Shown here one piece after another: positions 35,763 to 44,306 of a DNA stretch of 45,638 nucleotides. The notes under the pieces are model-generated. The model searched no databases and had not been told where the DNA came from. It saw nothing but the letters and a program-made list of their open reading frames with translations. Every line of letters begins with the position of its first letter. Position 1 is the stretch's first letter. The stretch covers positions 1 through 45,638 of the forward strand of contig NZ_JAQTYM010000013.1 in assembly GCF_028688295.1 (NCBI RefSeq). Reading direction: 5' to 3'. The translations under genes were made by a program, and so were the position numbers. The stretch comes from Sulfuricurvum sp. GTDB taxonomy: Bacteria > Campylobacterota > Campylobacteria > Campylobacterales > Sulfurimonadaceae.

Positions 35763-36359
35763 ATGACGATTGACGTCAATCTATGCCGTGCTGATGAAAC
35801 ATTTTTAGCCGATATCGAAGAGATTATGGAAGATACGATGGTGCAGATGTTTATCCTCCATCCCAAATCGATTTCCGAGATAGAGGAAACCCAAGAGATT
35901 GCGGATGAGTATGAGAGTATCTTTTACTCTGTTCCCCTCTCTTTGCAGGATAATGCGGGGAGTAAGTGTGTTGCCTATTCTATCACTAGTGAAGCAGAGA
36001 GTATGCTCCTGAGCATTGAAAAGCCGATAGTCATCGATGCTGAACTATTAAATGATGCGATGATCACGAAACTGAGCGGATCAAGAGGTATTATCCTCAA
36101 CCCGGCTCAGGAGTACAAGGCGTTAGAGGGATTTTATCTCGCGATGGGGATTGGAAATATCGGAGCGTTTGAGACAGAGGTATTAGCACAGATGAGTATG
36201 GACAAGATTGTTCTCCAAAGTACCTATCCGAATCATGGGTTTGATGAGATTATGGAGTGTGTCAAAGTGATCTCCAATGCGATGTTTAGACCGGAGCAGA
36301 GTATTATCGCCCGTGCGACGAAAAGTTCACTCGAATTATTCGGATTTCGTAAGAGCTGA
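35763..36359 (+). CDS. Decayed TatD-like protein
   Basis: A 198-residue protein that appears to follow the TatD hydrolase layout but lacks the metal ligands. The N-terminal half (EEIMEDTMVQMFILHPKSISEIEETQEIADEYESIFYSVPLSL) lines up with the first strand/helix repeats of TatD, and the C-terminus (DKIVLQSTYPNHGFDEIMECVKVIS...IIARATKSSLELFGF) matches the TatD ending ETD-P...AxxTxxNAxRLFG. The HxH near the N-terminus and the Asp of ETD are absent, so it is probably not catalytic. Real TatD is about 260 residues. This assignment is by eye only. Confidence 0.6.
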   Translation: MTIDVNLCRADETFLADIEEIMEDTMVQMFILHPKSISEIEETQEIADEYESIFYSVPLSLQDNAGSKCVAYSITSEAESMLLSIEKPIVIDAELLNDAMITKLSGSRGIILNPAQEYKALEGFYLAMGIGNIGAFETEVLAQMSMDKIVLQSTYPNHGFDEIMECVKVISNAMFRPEQSIIARATKSSLELFGFRKS

Positions 36360-36422
36360 GAAGTAGAGTATGAACACTAAAGACGTTATAATTCTAATTA
36401 TTTTACAATTTTAGGAGAATCA

Positions 36423-36554
36423 ATGATCCGTTTCGTATTGATTTCGCTCATGGGTATGTTAATTTTAGGCGGCTGTACGGCCAAAGAATTTAGCGATGGT
36501 GTGAGTGACGGTGTGGATGATGTTAAACGTGTGATTCGCGGGACCAATAACTAA
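36423..36554 (+). CDS. 43-residue lipoprotein
   Basis: A small gene: signal peptide MIRFVLISLMGMLILGGC with lipobox LGGC (Cys18), then a 25-residue mature part with repeated GV-D motifs (SDGVSDGVDDVKRVIRG). It has a good AGGAG site at 36412-36416 and a TATAAT at 36387-36392. The size and pattern recall entericidin-like lipoproteins, but similarity is weak. Function unknown; probably an outer- or inner-membrane-anchored small protein. Confidence 0.72.
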   Translation: MIRFVLISLMGMLILGGCTAKEFSDGVSDGVDDVKRVIRGTNN

Positions 36555-36567
36555 TCCCGCATCCTCG

Positions 36568-36927
36568 TTAGCACGCCAATACTTCGATAATGTCTACCCC
36601 TTTAGGGACGAGACATAAAAAACTGTAGGTTTCATCTCCAAGGGTCTCATAACTGTGAGGAACTCCGGCGGGGATGAGTAACGCATCTCCCGCACCCGCT
36701 TCAATCGTTTTATCTCCGATGATCACTTTCGCACGTCCACTCAGGACATATTGTTCATGTTCAACCGTATTGGTATGTAGCGGCATATGACCACCTGCGG
36801 CGATGGTAAAGTTACGCATGGCAAAAGTGGGGGATTCATCGGGTGAGAGAAGCATTTTCATGGCCACACCTTTACCCGCTTTTTGGGGAGTTGCTTCGAT
36901 GGTGTCAATTTGTTTGTGTAGAAACAT
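36568..36927 (-). CDS. Single-domain cupin protein
   Basis: A 119-residue cupin. Motif 1 GGHMPLHTNTVEHEQYVLSGRA (about 52-73) gives His and Glu metal ligands; motif 2 GDALLIPAGVPHSYE (about 87-101) gives the last His. It probably binds one metal ion. Such small cupins serve as sugar- or amino-acid-binding or dioxygenase-like proteins, so the substrate is open. It is transcribed leftward and faces the small lipoprotein. Confidence 0.88.
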   Translation of the reverse strand: MFLHKQIDTIEATPQKAGKGVAMKMLLSPDESPTFAMRNFTIAAGGHMPLHTNTVEHEQYVLSGRAKVIIGDKTIEAGAGDALLIPAGVPHSYETLGDETYSFLCLVPKGVDIIEVLAC

Positions 36928-36981
36928 AGTTGCCTCGTAATAGTGAATTACGAAAGAGTAGCATAGGAGAGTTAAAAATTT

Positions 36982-37635
36982 CTAACGGACATAACGGAGC
37001 ATCTGCCCCTTAAACGGTAGGGTAAGATAGGTCATATCCAAAGGTCTGCTCTGAGTAAGGGAGAAATCGAGATTCACCATCTTTTTACTGAAATTGGAGT
37101 GGTTTCCGCGCCCGGGATCGACAATGATCACTTCGCAATGCTCTTTGGTATGGCGATCGATAAATCCCGCTAAAAGGTTAATATGGTCTCTCTCATAAAG
37201 AAGATCACTTCCGATGATAAGATCGAATTCACCCAGCGTATCGTCTAAATCTCCCCACCCTGTACGGGTAAAAGGGATAAGTTTGTCGTTATTGATACGG
37301 ACATTGACGTCCATAAAGCGTTCGGCTTCGGGATGGTAATCGGTGGCGGTGATATCGGCAGCTCGGTGATTGAGGACAAGGCTAGCGAGTCCAATCCCAC
37401 ACCCCACCTCTAAAATCCTCTTATCGGCAATATCAAAATCACTCATCAGATGAGCTAGAATTTTACTCGAATCCCAGATAACTCCAAACAGCGGCCATGA
37501 CGCGGAGGATATCCCGAGGTTGTGTGCCATATCGTCGGTATCGTGATATTGTTGAGTATCTCTGAGGGTTCGGACGTGGATGTCAGCGTTGATAAATTCG
37601 AGGGTTTGATAACGGAATCGTAAGGGTGAGGTCAT
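36982..37635 (-). CDS. Methyltransf_16-type SAM methyltransferase
   Basis: A 217-residue methyltransferase of the lysine/METTL21-like group (often annotated nicotinamide N-methyase). Seen: SSASWPLFGVIWDSSKILAHLM (the WP-x-x-W loop), LEVGCGIGLASLVL (motif I, about 74-87), ADITATDYHPEA, and FDLIIGSDLLYERDH (about 136-150), the usual DLLY motif. It probably modifies a protein side chain. It lies downstream of the small 37649 gene on the same strand. Confidence 0.88.
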   Translation of the reverse strand: MTSPLRFRYQTLEFINADIHVRTLRDTQQYHDTDDMAHNLGISSASWPLFGVIWDSSKILAHLMSDFDIADKRILEVGCGIGLASLVLNHRAADITATDYHPEAERFMDVNVRINNDKLIPFTRTGWGDLDDTLGEFDLIIGSDLLYERDHINLLAGFIDRHTKEHCEVIIVDPGRGNHSNFSKKMVNLDFSLTQSRPLDMTYLTLPFKGQMLRYVR

Positions 37636-37648
37636 AGCTACCTTGCGC

Positions 37649-37834
37649 TTACGCGCGAAGGTTTAGCCACGATGGAGGATTATCGAAACTGAGTTCACTT
37701 TCGTGCCAGTCAGTTTTTTCGCCGTTTCGGGCGTGGAGTTGCCCGCCGATCAGGGTATATTGTAACCCTGTTACATTACTGGTAAGTTTTTTACCCTCTT
37801 TTAACGCATCTAAAACGGCTTCTCTGCTTTCCAT
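37649..37834 (-). CDS. Small unknown protein upstream of the methyltransferase
   Basis: A 61-residue soluble protein (MESREAVLDALKEGKKLTSNVTGLQYTLIGGQ...WLNLRA). The start is placed at 37834 because AAAGGACC lies just upstream; the longer frame to 37867 has no ribosome site. I do not recognise a family. It lies 13 bases before the METTL21-like gene, so the two may be co-transcribed. Confidence in the gene is fair from codon pattern and ribosome site. Confidence 0.68.
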   Translation of the reverse strand: MESREAVLDALKEGKKLTSNVTGLQYTLIGGQLHARNGEKTDWHESELSFDNPPSWLNLRA

Positions 37835-37910
37835 AGTGGTCCTTTTAAAATCGGCTTGGAAAAACACCTACATAGTGTCTTAGTAAAATGATTTGTGGAA
37901 GAAATGGAAT

Positions 37911-37995
37911 CTTTCGCATAAATGCGGAAAGCTTTAGGGGATTGCAAAGGACAAAACTGTCCTTGCCATCCAAATGAGCTTAGCTCATTTGGATG
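37911..37995 (-). terminator. Three consecutive hairpins after the cold-shock gene
   Basis: Downstream of cspA on the minus strand come three hairpins back to back: a perfect 13-bp stem (CATCCAAATGAGC at 37967-37979 with GCTCATTTGGATG at 37983-37995), then a 6-bp stem extended by two more pairs (37944-37966), then a 9-bp stem with one bulge (37911-37931). The first probably ends or protects the cold-shock message; none has a long T-run directly after it. Confidence 0.6.
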
Positions 37996-38012
37996 TGTAA
38001 CACAAGTAGAAG

Positions 38013-38231
38013 TTACAGAGCTGTAACGTTTTCTGCTTGTGGACCTTTGTCACCTTGACCTACTGTGTAAGTCACTTTTTGACCTTCGTCAAGAGAAACA
38101 CGGCCATAACCAGTGCTGTTAATTTGACGGAAATGTACGAATACATCTTTCCCGCCGTTATCTTGTTGGATAAATCCAAAACCTTTTTCGCTGTTGAACC
38201 ATTTAACGGTTCCGTTTAGTACGTCTGCCAT
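38013..38231 (-). CDS. Cold-shock protein CspA family
   Basis: A 72-residue single cold-shock domain: [31 protein letters not shown], with RNP1 (KGFGFI) and RNP2 (VFVHF) intact, then [20 protein letters not shown]. It binds single-stranded RNA as a chaperone. Length is typical. It has a long leader of about 145 bases with a clear promoter, as is usual for temperature-responsive cspA genes. Confidence 0.96.
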   Translation of the reverse strand: MADVLNGTVKWFNSEKGFGFIQQDNGGKDVFVHFRQINSTGYGRVSLDEGQKVTYTVGQGDKGPQAENVTAL

Positions 38232-38376
38232 AGTAAACCCTTTGTTTTAAAAATACACTTCGTTGCCAAAGTGGTCGAAAATATAAAGTGGAGTATTCTA
38301 AGGTAGATCGTACTGTTAACTAAAAGGTCTTCAATAAAAAGCAAACCAAAGATGAAACTCTAAATCATCTTTCTTA
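38232..38376 (-). promoter_or_regulatory. Long structured 5' leader of the cold-shock gene
   Basis: Between the predicted transcription start (near 38376) and the ATG lies about 145 bases. Its first part forms a 7-bp hairpin (AAAGATG 38348-38354 with CATCTTT 38366-38372) at the very 5' end. Nearer the start codon, two CACTT copies compete for the same AAGTG partner (about 38248-38293), so alternative folds are possible. This matches the thermosensor-like leaders of cspA genes. Confidence 0.5.
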
Positions 38377-38382
38377 ATGACA

Positions 38383-38411
38383 AGTATAGCTGAATAAAAA
38401 CTTAATAGCAA
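38383..38411 (-). promoter_or_regulatory. Promoter of the cold-shock gene
   Basis: TTGCTA (38406-38411) and TATACT (38383-38388) on the minus strand are 17 bases apart, close to the sigma-70 consensus. Transcription would start near 38376, giving a leader of about 145 bases. Confidence 0.65.
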
Positions 38412-38430
38412 GGTTTTTCTTAAACTCTTT

Positions 38431-40074
38431 TTAAACTTTCGATTGAACCGTAATCTTGGTTGCTTCAAATAGCTCAGCGGCTTTTTGGATCATCGGTTCT
38501 TTGAGGACATCACTGCCATCGAACTCTTTAACACTGCTCTCATCGCATTGACTAACACAGCTTCCGACACCGATTTCAACATCTTCAACCATCGAAACAG
38601 GTTCGTCGAAACTCTCTTGAATAGCAGATTCAATGAGATCAGGCACTTCTACTTCTGCGATTTGCGGAGCAATCACTTCTGACTGTTTTGTGCACCCTTG
38701 CGATTTGATTTGAGTGGTAATCCCATAAATCTCTCTCACAAATTGGCGGATGATCCCAAAACTGTTTTTGAGGAGCTCTTTATCATCACCCTCTGCACAG
38801 CTCTCCCAGGTCAGTGTTTCATTCTCAAACGAGAGGAACATAACATTTTTTTGGAAGCAGATACCTAATTCTAAACTTCGATCACTAATCCGTTCACACA
38901 GTTGCTCGTAAAGAGATTTGACAGGCGGCGGCGTCTGGGTGACGTGGATGGTCGGTGCTTCAGTGACGTTTGCGATAACTGGTGCTACGGTTGTAACGTG
39001 GTTCGTAACGCGTGATTCAAGCGATTCGATCATTTCATCAATCTCTTTGATCTTGAGTGATTCGATCATTTTAAAGAGGGCGAGGCTAACCACAAATCCA
39101 CCGTCTGCATTAATCGCAAAAAGGGTTTTGGCATCACTGAGGATTCTGAAAAATCGCTCGATGATCAGGGGACTGAATCGGTGATCCCCCTCATAAAGGC
39201 GCTCTTTGAGATAGGCGATTAGCTCATCAACAACCATCTCCGACTCATACGCTTCGAGTTCTTGGAGCATTGGAGTTAATGTCGCACGATCTTTGGCAAA
39301 AATAGCGTCAAAAAGACGGCTAATGTAATCGGGATCGAGAAGCCCCAACATATCGGCAACGGTTTTAACATCTACGAACCCTTTGGAGTAGATGATGGCT
39401 TGATCCATGAGGGTGAGGGTGTCACGGAGGCTTCCCGAACCGCTACGTGCCAAAATATCAAGTGCTTCGGCTTGGTACTCGATGTTTTCGAGATGGAGGA
39501 TGTGACTCAGATGATGGACGATGTTCGGGTGGCTAATTCGTTTGAACCGAAAATGTTGTGTTCGGCTCAAAATGGTCGGGGGGAGTTTAAGCGGATCGGT
39601 CGTCGCGAGGATGAATTTGACATATTCCGGTGGCTCTTCTAGGGTTTTAAGGAGGGCATTGTGAGCCTCTTTGGTAAGCATGTGCACTTCATCGATGATA
39701 AAAATTTTAAACTTTGCACTTGCAGGGCGATATTTGGTATGTTCGATCAAATCGCGGATGTCATCGATTTTACGGCTTGATGCTGCGTCCATCTCGATAA
39801 TATCGATGTGACGACCCTCATTTGCCATGACACAGTGGCTACAGACATCACAGGGTGCAGAAGTGGGGCCATTGTCACAAATGAGCGATTTCGCAAAAAT
39901 CCGTGCTGTAGAGGTTTTACCCGAACCACGTAAACCTGAAAAGAGATAAGCGTGAGAGAGCCGCTTGGAATCCAGTGCGAGGGAGAGGGTTTGGGAGATA
40001 CTCTCCTGTCCGATAAGCTCTTCGAAACGTCGCGGACGGTATTTGAGTGCTAATACCTCAGAATTTTGAGCCAT
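38431..40074 (-). CDS. dnaX: DNA polymerase III subunit gamma/tau
   Basis: DnaX is the clamp-loader ATPase and organiser of the replisome. The 547-residue tau form has LIGQESISQTL, Walker A GLRGSGKTSTARIFAK (about 47-62), a zinc site with CDVCSHC, the Walker B IIDEVHMLTKEAHNALLKTLEEPP (about 127-150) and the SRTQHFRFKRI sensor. The acidic C-terminal part is low in similarity. At codons 408-410 an A-AAA-AAT heptamer (38845-38851) sits in the zero-frame phase for -1 slippage. Upstream, 112 bases with three hairpins separate it from murI. Confidence 0.96.
   Translation of the reverse strand: MAQNSEVLALKYRPRRFEELIGQESISQTLSLALDSKRLSHAYLFSGLRGSGKTSTARIFAKSLICDNGPTSAPCDVCSHCVMANEGRHIDIIEMDAASSRKIDDIRDLIEHTKYRPASAKFKIFIIDEVHMLTKEAHNALLKTLEEPPEYVKFILATTDPLKLPPTILSRTQHFRFKRISHPNIVHHLSHILHLENIEYQAEALDILARSGSGSLRDTLTLMDQAIIYSKGFVDVKTVADMLGLLDPDYISRLFDAIFAKDRATLTPMLQELEAYESEMVVDELIAYLKERLYEGDHRFSPLIIERFFRILSDAKTLFAINADGGFVVSLALFKMIESLKIKEIDEMIESLESRVTNHVTTVAPVIANVTEAPTIHVTQTPPPVKSLYEQLCERISDRSLELGICFQKNVMFLSFENETLTWESCAEGDDKELLKNSFGIIRQFVREIYGITTQIKSQGCTKQSEVIAPQIAEVEVPDLIESAIQESFDEPVSMVEDVEIGVGSCVSQCDESSVKEFDGSDVLKEPMIQKAAELFEATKITVQSKV
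38845..38851 (-). other. Candidate -1 ribosomal frameshift site in dnaX
   Basis: The minus strand reads CAA AAA AAT in frame, so A AAA AAT is phased as X-XXY-YYZ. A -1 slip leads to CYVPLV and then a TGA after six codons, giving a product of 416 residues. E. coli dnaX makes its 431-residue gamma at A-AAA-AAG. A strong 3' hairpin and an upstream Shine-Dalgarno-like element are not obvious here. Confidence 0.45.
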
Positions 40075-40186
40075 GCTGTCTCCTTTATACGTCCGAGGAG
40101 TAAAACCCCTCGGTCTACGTTAACACTGGGTTTCCTTCGGCAGGATGCCCACGCGCAGTATACCGCGCTGTTCCTGAAAAATCCTA
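40075..40186 (-). promoter_or_regulatory. Structured region between murI and dnaX
   Basis: Within 112 bases three hairpins can form on the minus strand: CGCG with CGCG (near 40153-40168), TGGG-ca-TCCT with AGGA-aa-CCCA (near 40126-40150, a 5-base loop), and CCGAGG (40113-40108) with CCTCGG (40098-40093). The last sits just before the dnaX ribosome site AAAGGAG. It does not match the SRP RNA core, so it is probably a leader or intercistronic element. Its class is unknown. Confidence 0.45.
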
Positions 40187-40933
40187 TTATAAGGACAACC
40201 ACTCTTTGGCGACGCGGCGAAGCCCTTCGGGATTTTCGGAAGCGAAAAATTTGAGGCTGGTCTCTTCATATCGTTTCGTAAAGTCGTAATGGCTCTCCAA
40301 ATATTCGACGATCGCTTCGCCGGAGTGAATCAGGGTGCTTTTTCCTTCGAAATAGCCGTCAATCGCTCGTGCGACGAGGGGGAAGTGGGTACATCCGAGT
40401 ATGATCGCATCGGGTGTTTTTTCTAATGAACTGAAATAATGGTGCAATGCACTTTGGAGTACTTCACCCTCATAGAGCCCCTCTTCGACGATAGGAACCA
40501 GCAGTGACGTTGCGATAGCGCTGAGATTTTTATACCCTAATTCGTGCAGCTTTTTTTCATAGGCTCCCGATTTGACGGTCGCTTTGGTTCCTAAAATGAG
40601 GATATTTGCATCGGCATCGCCAATAGCGTTTTTGAGTGCCAAAACCCCCGGATCGACCACTCCGATAACGTCACAATCGCTGTGTTCTCTCATCTCATCG
40701 AGAGCATAGGCACTGACGGTATTACAGGCGGTGATTAGGAGGTCGATTTCAAAATTTTTGAAAAATTCGAGGGCTTCGAGGGAGTAACGAATGATGGTGT
40801 TTTGATCTTTGACACCGTAGGGGACACGGGCGGTATCGCCGAAGTAGATAATCTCTTCAAAGAGTTTATGTTCCAACAGCGATTTTACGACGCTTAGCCC
40901 TCCAACACCGCTGTCAAAGACTCCAACTCTCAT
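40187..40933 (-). CDS. murI: Glutamate racemase
   Basis: MurI makes D-glutamate for peptidoglycan. The 248-residue protein has VFDSGVGGLSVVK (about 4-16), YFGDTARVPYG (about 30-40), the two catalytic Cys in TACNTVSAYALDEM (about 68-81) and ILGCTHFPLV (about 175-184). Length is normal. Rho lies directly upstream (1 base apart), dnaX downstream. Confidence 0.96.
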   Translation of the reverse strand: MRVGVFDSGVGGLSVVKSLLEHKLFEEIIYFGDTARVPYGVKDQNTIIRYSLEALEFFKNFEIDLLITACNTVSAYALDEMREHSDCDVIGVVDPGVLALKNAIGDADANILILGTKATVKSGAYEKKLHELGYKNLSAIATSLLVPIVEEGLYEGEVLQSALHHYFSSLEKTPDAIILGCTHFPLVARAIDGYFEGKSTLIHSGEAIVEYLESHYDFTKRYEETSLKFFASENPEGLRRVAKEWLSL

Positions 40934-40934
40934 C

Positions 40935-42260
40935 TTATTTAGTCGACTCGTTCATACTGTCGAGGAATTCGATATTGGACTTACTTTTGAGCATGGTACT
41001 GTAGAGGAAACGGAGTGCTTCCACTTCGTCTTCTTGTTTGTGTAACATAGAACGAAGGACAAATACTTTTTGCAATACTTCCGGTCCAAGGAGGAGCTCT
41101 TCTTTTCGGGTTCCTGATTTGAGGATATCGATAGCCGGGAAGATACGGCGATCGGAGATTTTACGGCTGAGGACAATCTCGGAGTTTCCGGTTCCTTTGA
41201 ACTCTTCGAAAATAACTTCATCCATACGGCTTCCCGTATCGACAAGGGCAGTTGCGATGATGGTGAGACTTCCGCCGTTTTCGATGTTACGTGCCGCACC
41301 GAAAAAGCGTTTCGGTTTATGGAGCGCATTAGCATCGACTCCCCCTGAGAGGACTTTTCCCGAACTCGGAGTAACGGTATTGTACGCACGAGCAAGTCGG
41401 GTGATGGAGTCGAGGAGGATCACGACGTCTTTACCAAGCTCAACGCGTCGTTTGGCACGCTCGATTACCATTTCAGCCACTTTGACGTGATTTTTAGCCG
41501 GTTCATCGAAGGTTGAACTGTAAACTTCTCCTTTGACGGAGCGCTCCATATCAGTAACCTCTTCGGGGCGTTCATCGACGAGGAGAACCATCAGTTCGAT
41601 TTCAGGGTGGTTATTGGTGATACCGTGAGCGATCTCTTTCATCAGCTCTGTTTTACCTGAACGTGGAGGGGCGACGATAAGACCGCGTTGCCCTTTACCG
41701 ATAGGAGAGAACAAGTCCATCATCCGTCCCGTTAGTTTGGTCGGCTGATATTCGAGTTTGATCTGCTCTAGTGCATAGAGCGGTGTGAGGTTTTCAAAGA
41801 GAGGACGTTTTTTAGACTCTTCAGGTGGGAGATAGTTGATCGCTTCGACTTTAAGAAGGGCATAGTAGCGCTCTTGATCTTTCGGTGCACGAACCTGTCC
41901 CGTAACGATATCTCCGTTACGCAGAGCGAAGCGACGGATTTGGGTGCTCGATACATAGGCATCGTGCATGGAGTCGCTGAAGCTTTGGTCTACCGCGCGT
42001 AAGAAGCCGTAACCGTCTTGCATAATCTCTAAAATACCGGTAAAGAGGATGAATCCCCCTTGCTGAACTTGTGTTTTTAGAATTTCAAAAATAAGATCTT
42101 GACGTTTAAGTTCGTTAGGATCTTCAATGCTTAATGAGGTAGCAATTTCGAGAAGGTCTTCGAGCTTTTTAGTACGGAGGGCTTCAATCGTGAATCCATC
42201 TACAGGGACATGGGTACGATTTTTTGTGTTGTTTCGAGGAGTTTTTGCGGTATCGCTCAT
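40935..42260 (-). CDS. rho: Transcription termination factor Rho
   Basis: A hexameric RNA helicase that ends transcription. The 441 residues show the N-terminal domain, the cold-shock-like RNA-binding domain ([36 protein letters not shown]), Walker [19 protein letters not shown] (about 189-206), [40 protein letters not shown] and the R-loop region. It has its own near-perfect promoter. murI follows by one base. Confidence 0.98.
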   Translation of the reverse strand: MSDTAKTPRNNTKNRTHVPVDGFTIEALRTKKLEDLLEIATSLSIEDPNELKRQDLIFEILKTQVQQGGFILFTGILEIMQDGYGFLRAVDQSFSDSMHDAYVSSTQIRRFALRNGDIVTGQVRAPKDQERYYALLKVEAINYLPPEESKKRPLFENLTPLYALEQIKLEYQPTKLTGRMMDLFSPIGKGQRGLIVAPPRSGKTELMKEIAHGITNNHPEIELMVLLVDERPEEVTDMERSVKGEVYSSTFDEPAKNHVKVAEMVIERAKRRVELGKDVVILLDSITRLARAYNTVTPSSGKVLSGGVDANALHKPKRFFGAARNIENGGSLTIIATALVDTGSRMDEVIFEEFKGTGNSEIVLSRKISDRRIFPAIDILKSGTRKEELLLGPEVLQKVFVLRSMLHKQEDEVEALRFLYSTMLKSKSNIEFLDSMNESTK

Positions 42261-42343
42261 GCGTGGAGTGCCTTAAAGTGTCTGGATTTAATCGGCGAGT
42301 TCTAGGTGAGATGTCATTGACAGGTCATTTTTTTGTTTTGACA

Positions 42344-42373
42344 TTATAAACTATAGCGAAGCGGGTTGTCAAG
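42344..42373 (-). promoter_or_regulatory. Consensus sigma-70 promoter of rho
   Basis: On the minus strand a perfect TTGACA (42368-42373) and a perfect TATAAT (42344-42349) are 18 bases apart. Transcription would start near 42337, leaving a leader of about 77 bases to the rho ATG. This is the strongest promoter by match in the window. Confidence 0.8.
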
Positions 42374-42520
42374 CGGTGAGAAAGACTAACGTATTAATAC
42401 GATTCCTATAACTTTCAACTTAATCTTAGTTTTTAGTGGATAAAGTTTAAAGTATTATAGTTTTTATTTATGTGAACCCATTGAAAAAAATTCCCTACTT
42501 TAAAGATAAAGGATTTTAGA

Positions 42521-44146
42521 ATGTTATTTTTCTATCAGTTTTCCATACGTACGATTTTAAAGGTTGTGATGGGAATTATCACCTTTTTTCTCTCTATTAG
42601 CGTATTGATCAGTTATAACTTGGTGAATGAAATCGAAGAGATGCTTGAAACTCAGAATTCAAAAACAATTCCTCAAGCAATGCATTATATAGATCTAAAA
42701 ATTAGTGTTATTCAGATTCAACAATGGTTGACAGATATCTCGGCTACTCGTGGACAAGACGGTTATGATGACGGATACGCAAAAGCGCAAGAATATTATA
42801 AAAAAGCGTCTGGGACGATTGATAAAATGATTGCGGAACATGAGGATGAGCCTGCGGTAAAAGCCGATTTGGAAAAATTCAAGAAAAATTTGGATGATTA
42901 CTATTCTATTAGTAAAAAAATGGCGGAAGCATATATTGAAGGTGGGTCGCCTGCAGGAAACCCATGGATGGGTAAAGTCGACCCTTATGCTGAGGAACTG
43001 GCAACGCGTTTAGATGTTTGGGTTGATCAGCATATTAAAGAAGTAGAAGATCAATCTGCCGAAATAACCGCACTCTCAAACAGTGTCAAAATCAAAAATT
43101 TTTTACTCTCCAGTGCATTGTTCTTAGTAGTTGCGATTGGATTTTGGATTATCCGTATTGTGTTGGATGGTGTGAAGCAATTAGTAGAACGTATTGAATA
43201 TTTATCTGATTTGGATCTGAGTAAAACCATGTCACTTAAAGGAAAAAATGAGATTGCACAGATAGCGAAACACCTCGAAAGTGTTCGTCTCCATTTGAGT
43301 CATTTTATCGATCAGGCTAAAATGACTTCTAATGAGAATGCATCTGTTGCGCATCAACTTTCAGTGACTTCGTTGCGGGTAGGTAGTTCCGTCGAAGAGT
43401 CCTCAAAAATCACCGATCAAGTCTCGAATAAAGTTGAAGACATTACCCATGATATCGATGAAGTTATCACTCACGCTCAACGCAATAAAAGTGAAATAAA
43501 AAAAGCTGGCGATGCACTGCTACGGACAACAGAAAAAATCACTATTTTGACTGGACAAGTACAACAAAGTGCACAGGTCGAAAATGAGATGGCAATTCGT
43601 ATCGAACAACTCAGCAGCGATACTAAACAAGTCAAAGAAGTTTTGGGAATCATCTCTGACATTGCTGATCAAACCAATCTTTTGGCATTGAATGCGGCTA
43701 TCGAAGCGGCGCGTGCGGGTGAACATGGACGGGGATTTGCGGTCGTTGCTGATGAGGTACGAAAACTTGCTGAACGGACTCAAAAAAGTTTGTTAGAAAT
43801 TCAATCTACTATTAATGTCATCGTCCAAGCAATTATTGAAGCGAGTGAAGAGATGAACCGTAATTCAAAAAATATGCATGCGTTAGCAGAAACATCACAT
43901 GAGGCAGAAGCGGAGATTGTGACTGTTGCCCAAACAATGTCTCAGGCTATGAGAACGACTGACGAAACAGTGAGTATTTTTGCCCACACAGCTGAAATGG
44001 TTCAATCGATTGCCGGTGAAGTGAAAAAAATTAATGATCTTGGTTCTATTAATACCCGAAGTGTTGAGGAAATTTCGAAGGCTGCCGATCACGTTAATGA
44101 GATGACTGAGAATCTCAATACTCAATTAAATCTTTTTAAAATCTGA
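42521..44146 (+). CDS. Methyl-accepting chemotaxis protein
   Basis: A 541-residue transmembrane chemoreceptor. Helix 1 (about 12-32), a periplasmic helical domain of about 155 residues (35-190), helix 2 (about 193-215), a HAMP linker (about 215-268), and the signalling domain with the hairpin tip [43 protein letters not shown] (about 382-424). The periplasmic part has a likely four-helix-bundle type sensor of unknown ligand. No C-terminal CheR-tether pentapeptide is visible. It has a divergent 260-base region with rho. Confidence 0.94.
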   Translation: MLFFYQFSIRTILKVVMGIITFFLSISVLISYNLVNEIEEMLETQNSKTIPQAMHYIDLKISVIQIQQWLTDISATRGQDGYDDGYAKAQEYYKKASGTIDKMIAEHEDEPAVKADLEKFKKNLDDYYSISKKMAEAYIEGGSPAGNPWMGKVDPYAEELATRLDVWVDQHIKEVEDQSAEITALSNSVKIKNFLLSSALFLVVAIGFWIIRIVLDGVKQLVERIEYLSDLDLSKTMSLKGKNEIAQIAKHLESVRLHLSHFIDQAKMTSNENASVAHQLSVTSLRVGSSVEESSKITDQVSNKVEDITHDIDEVITHAQRNKSEIKKAGDALLRTTEKITILTGQVQQSAQVENEMAIRIEQLSSDTKQVKEVLGIISDIADQTNLLALNAAIEAARAGEHGRGFAVVADEVRKLAERTQKSLLEIQSTINVIVQAIIEASEEMNRNSKNMHALAETSHEAEAEIVTVAQTMSQAMRTTDETVSIFAHTAEMVQSIAGEVKKINDLGSINTRSVEEISKAADHVNEMTENLNTQLNLFKI

Positions 44147-44306
44147 CATTATTTCTCTATGCATCGATAATCTTTAGTATCAGCCTTTTTTCAGCGGATT
44201 TTCTCCTCTGATAATCCTCGACAGGTATCAAACTTATTAAAGATGTGAACGCTTTTTGCTACACTGATTTTTATAAGTGTAATAAACATATTTTAAAAGG
44301 TTCATT

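Noticed and set aside
40075-40186. Possible SRP (4.5S) RNA gene next to dnaX
   Set aside because: The location is typical, but the GTCAGG...GGAA...AGCAGCC core and tetraloop context are not found on either strand.
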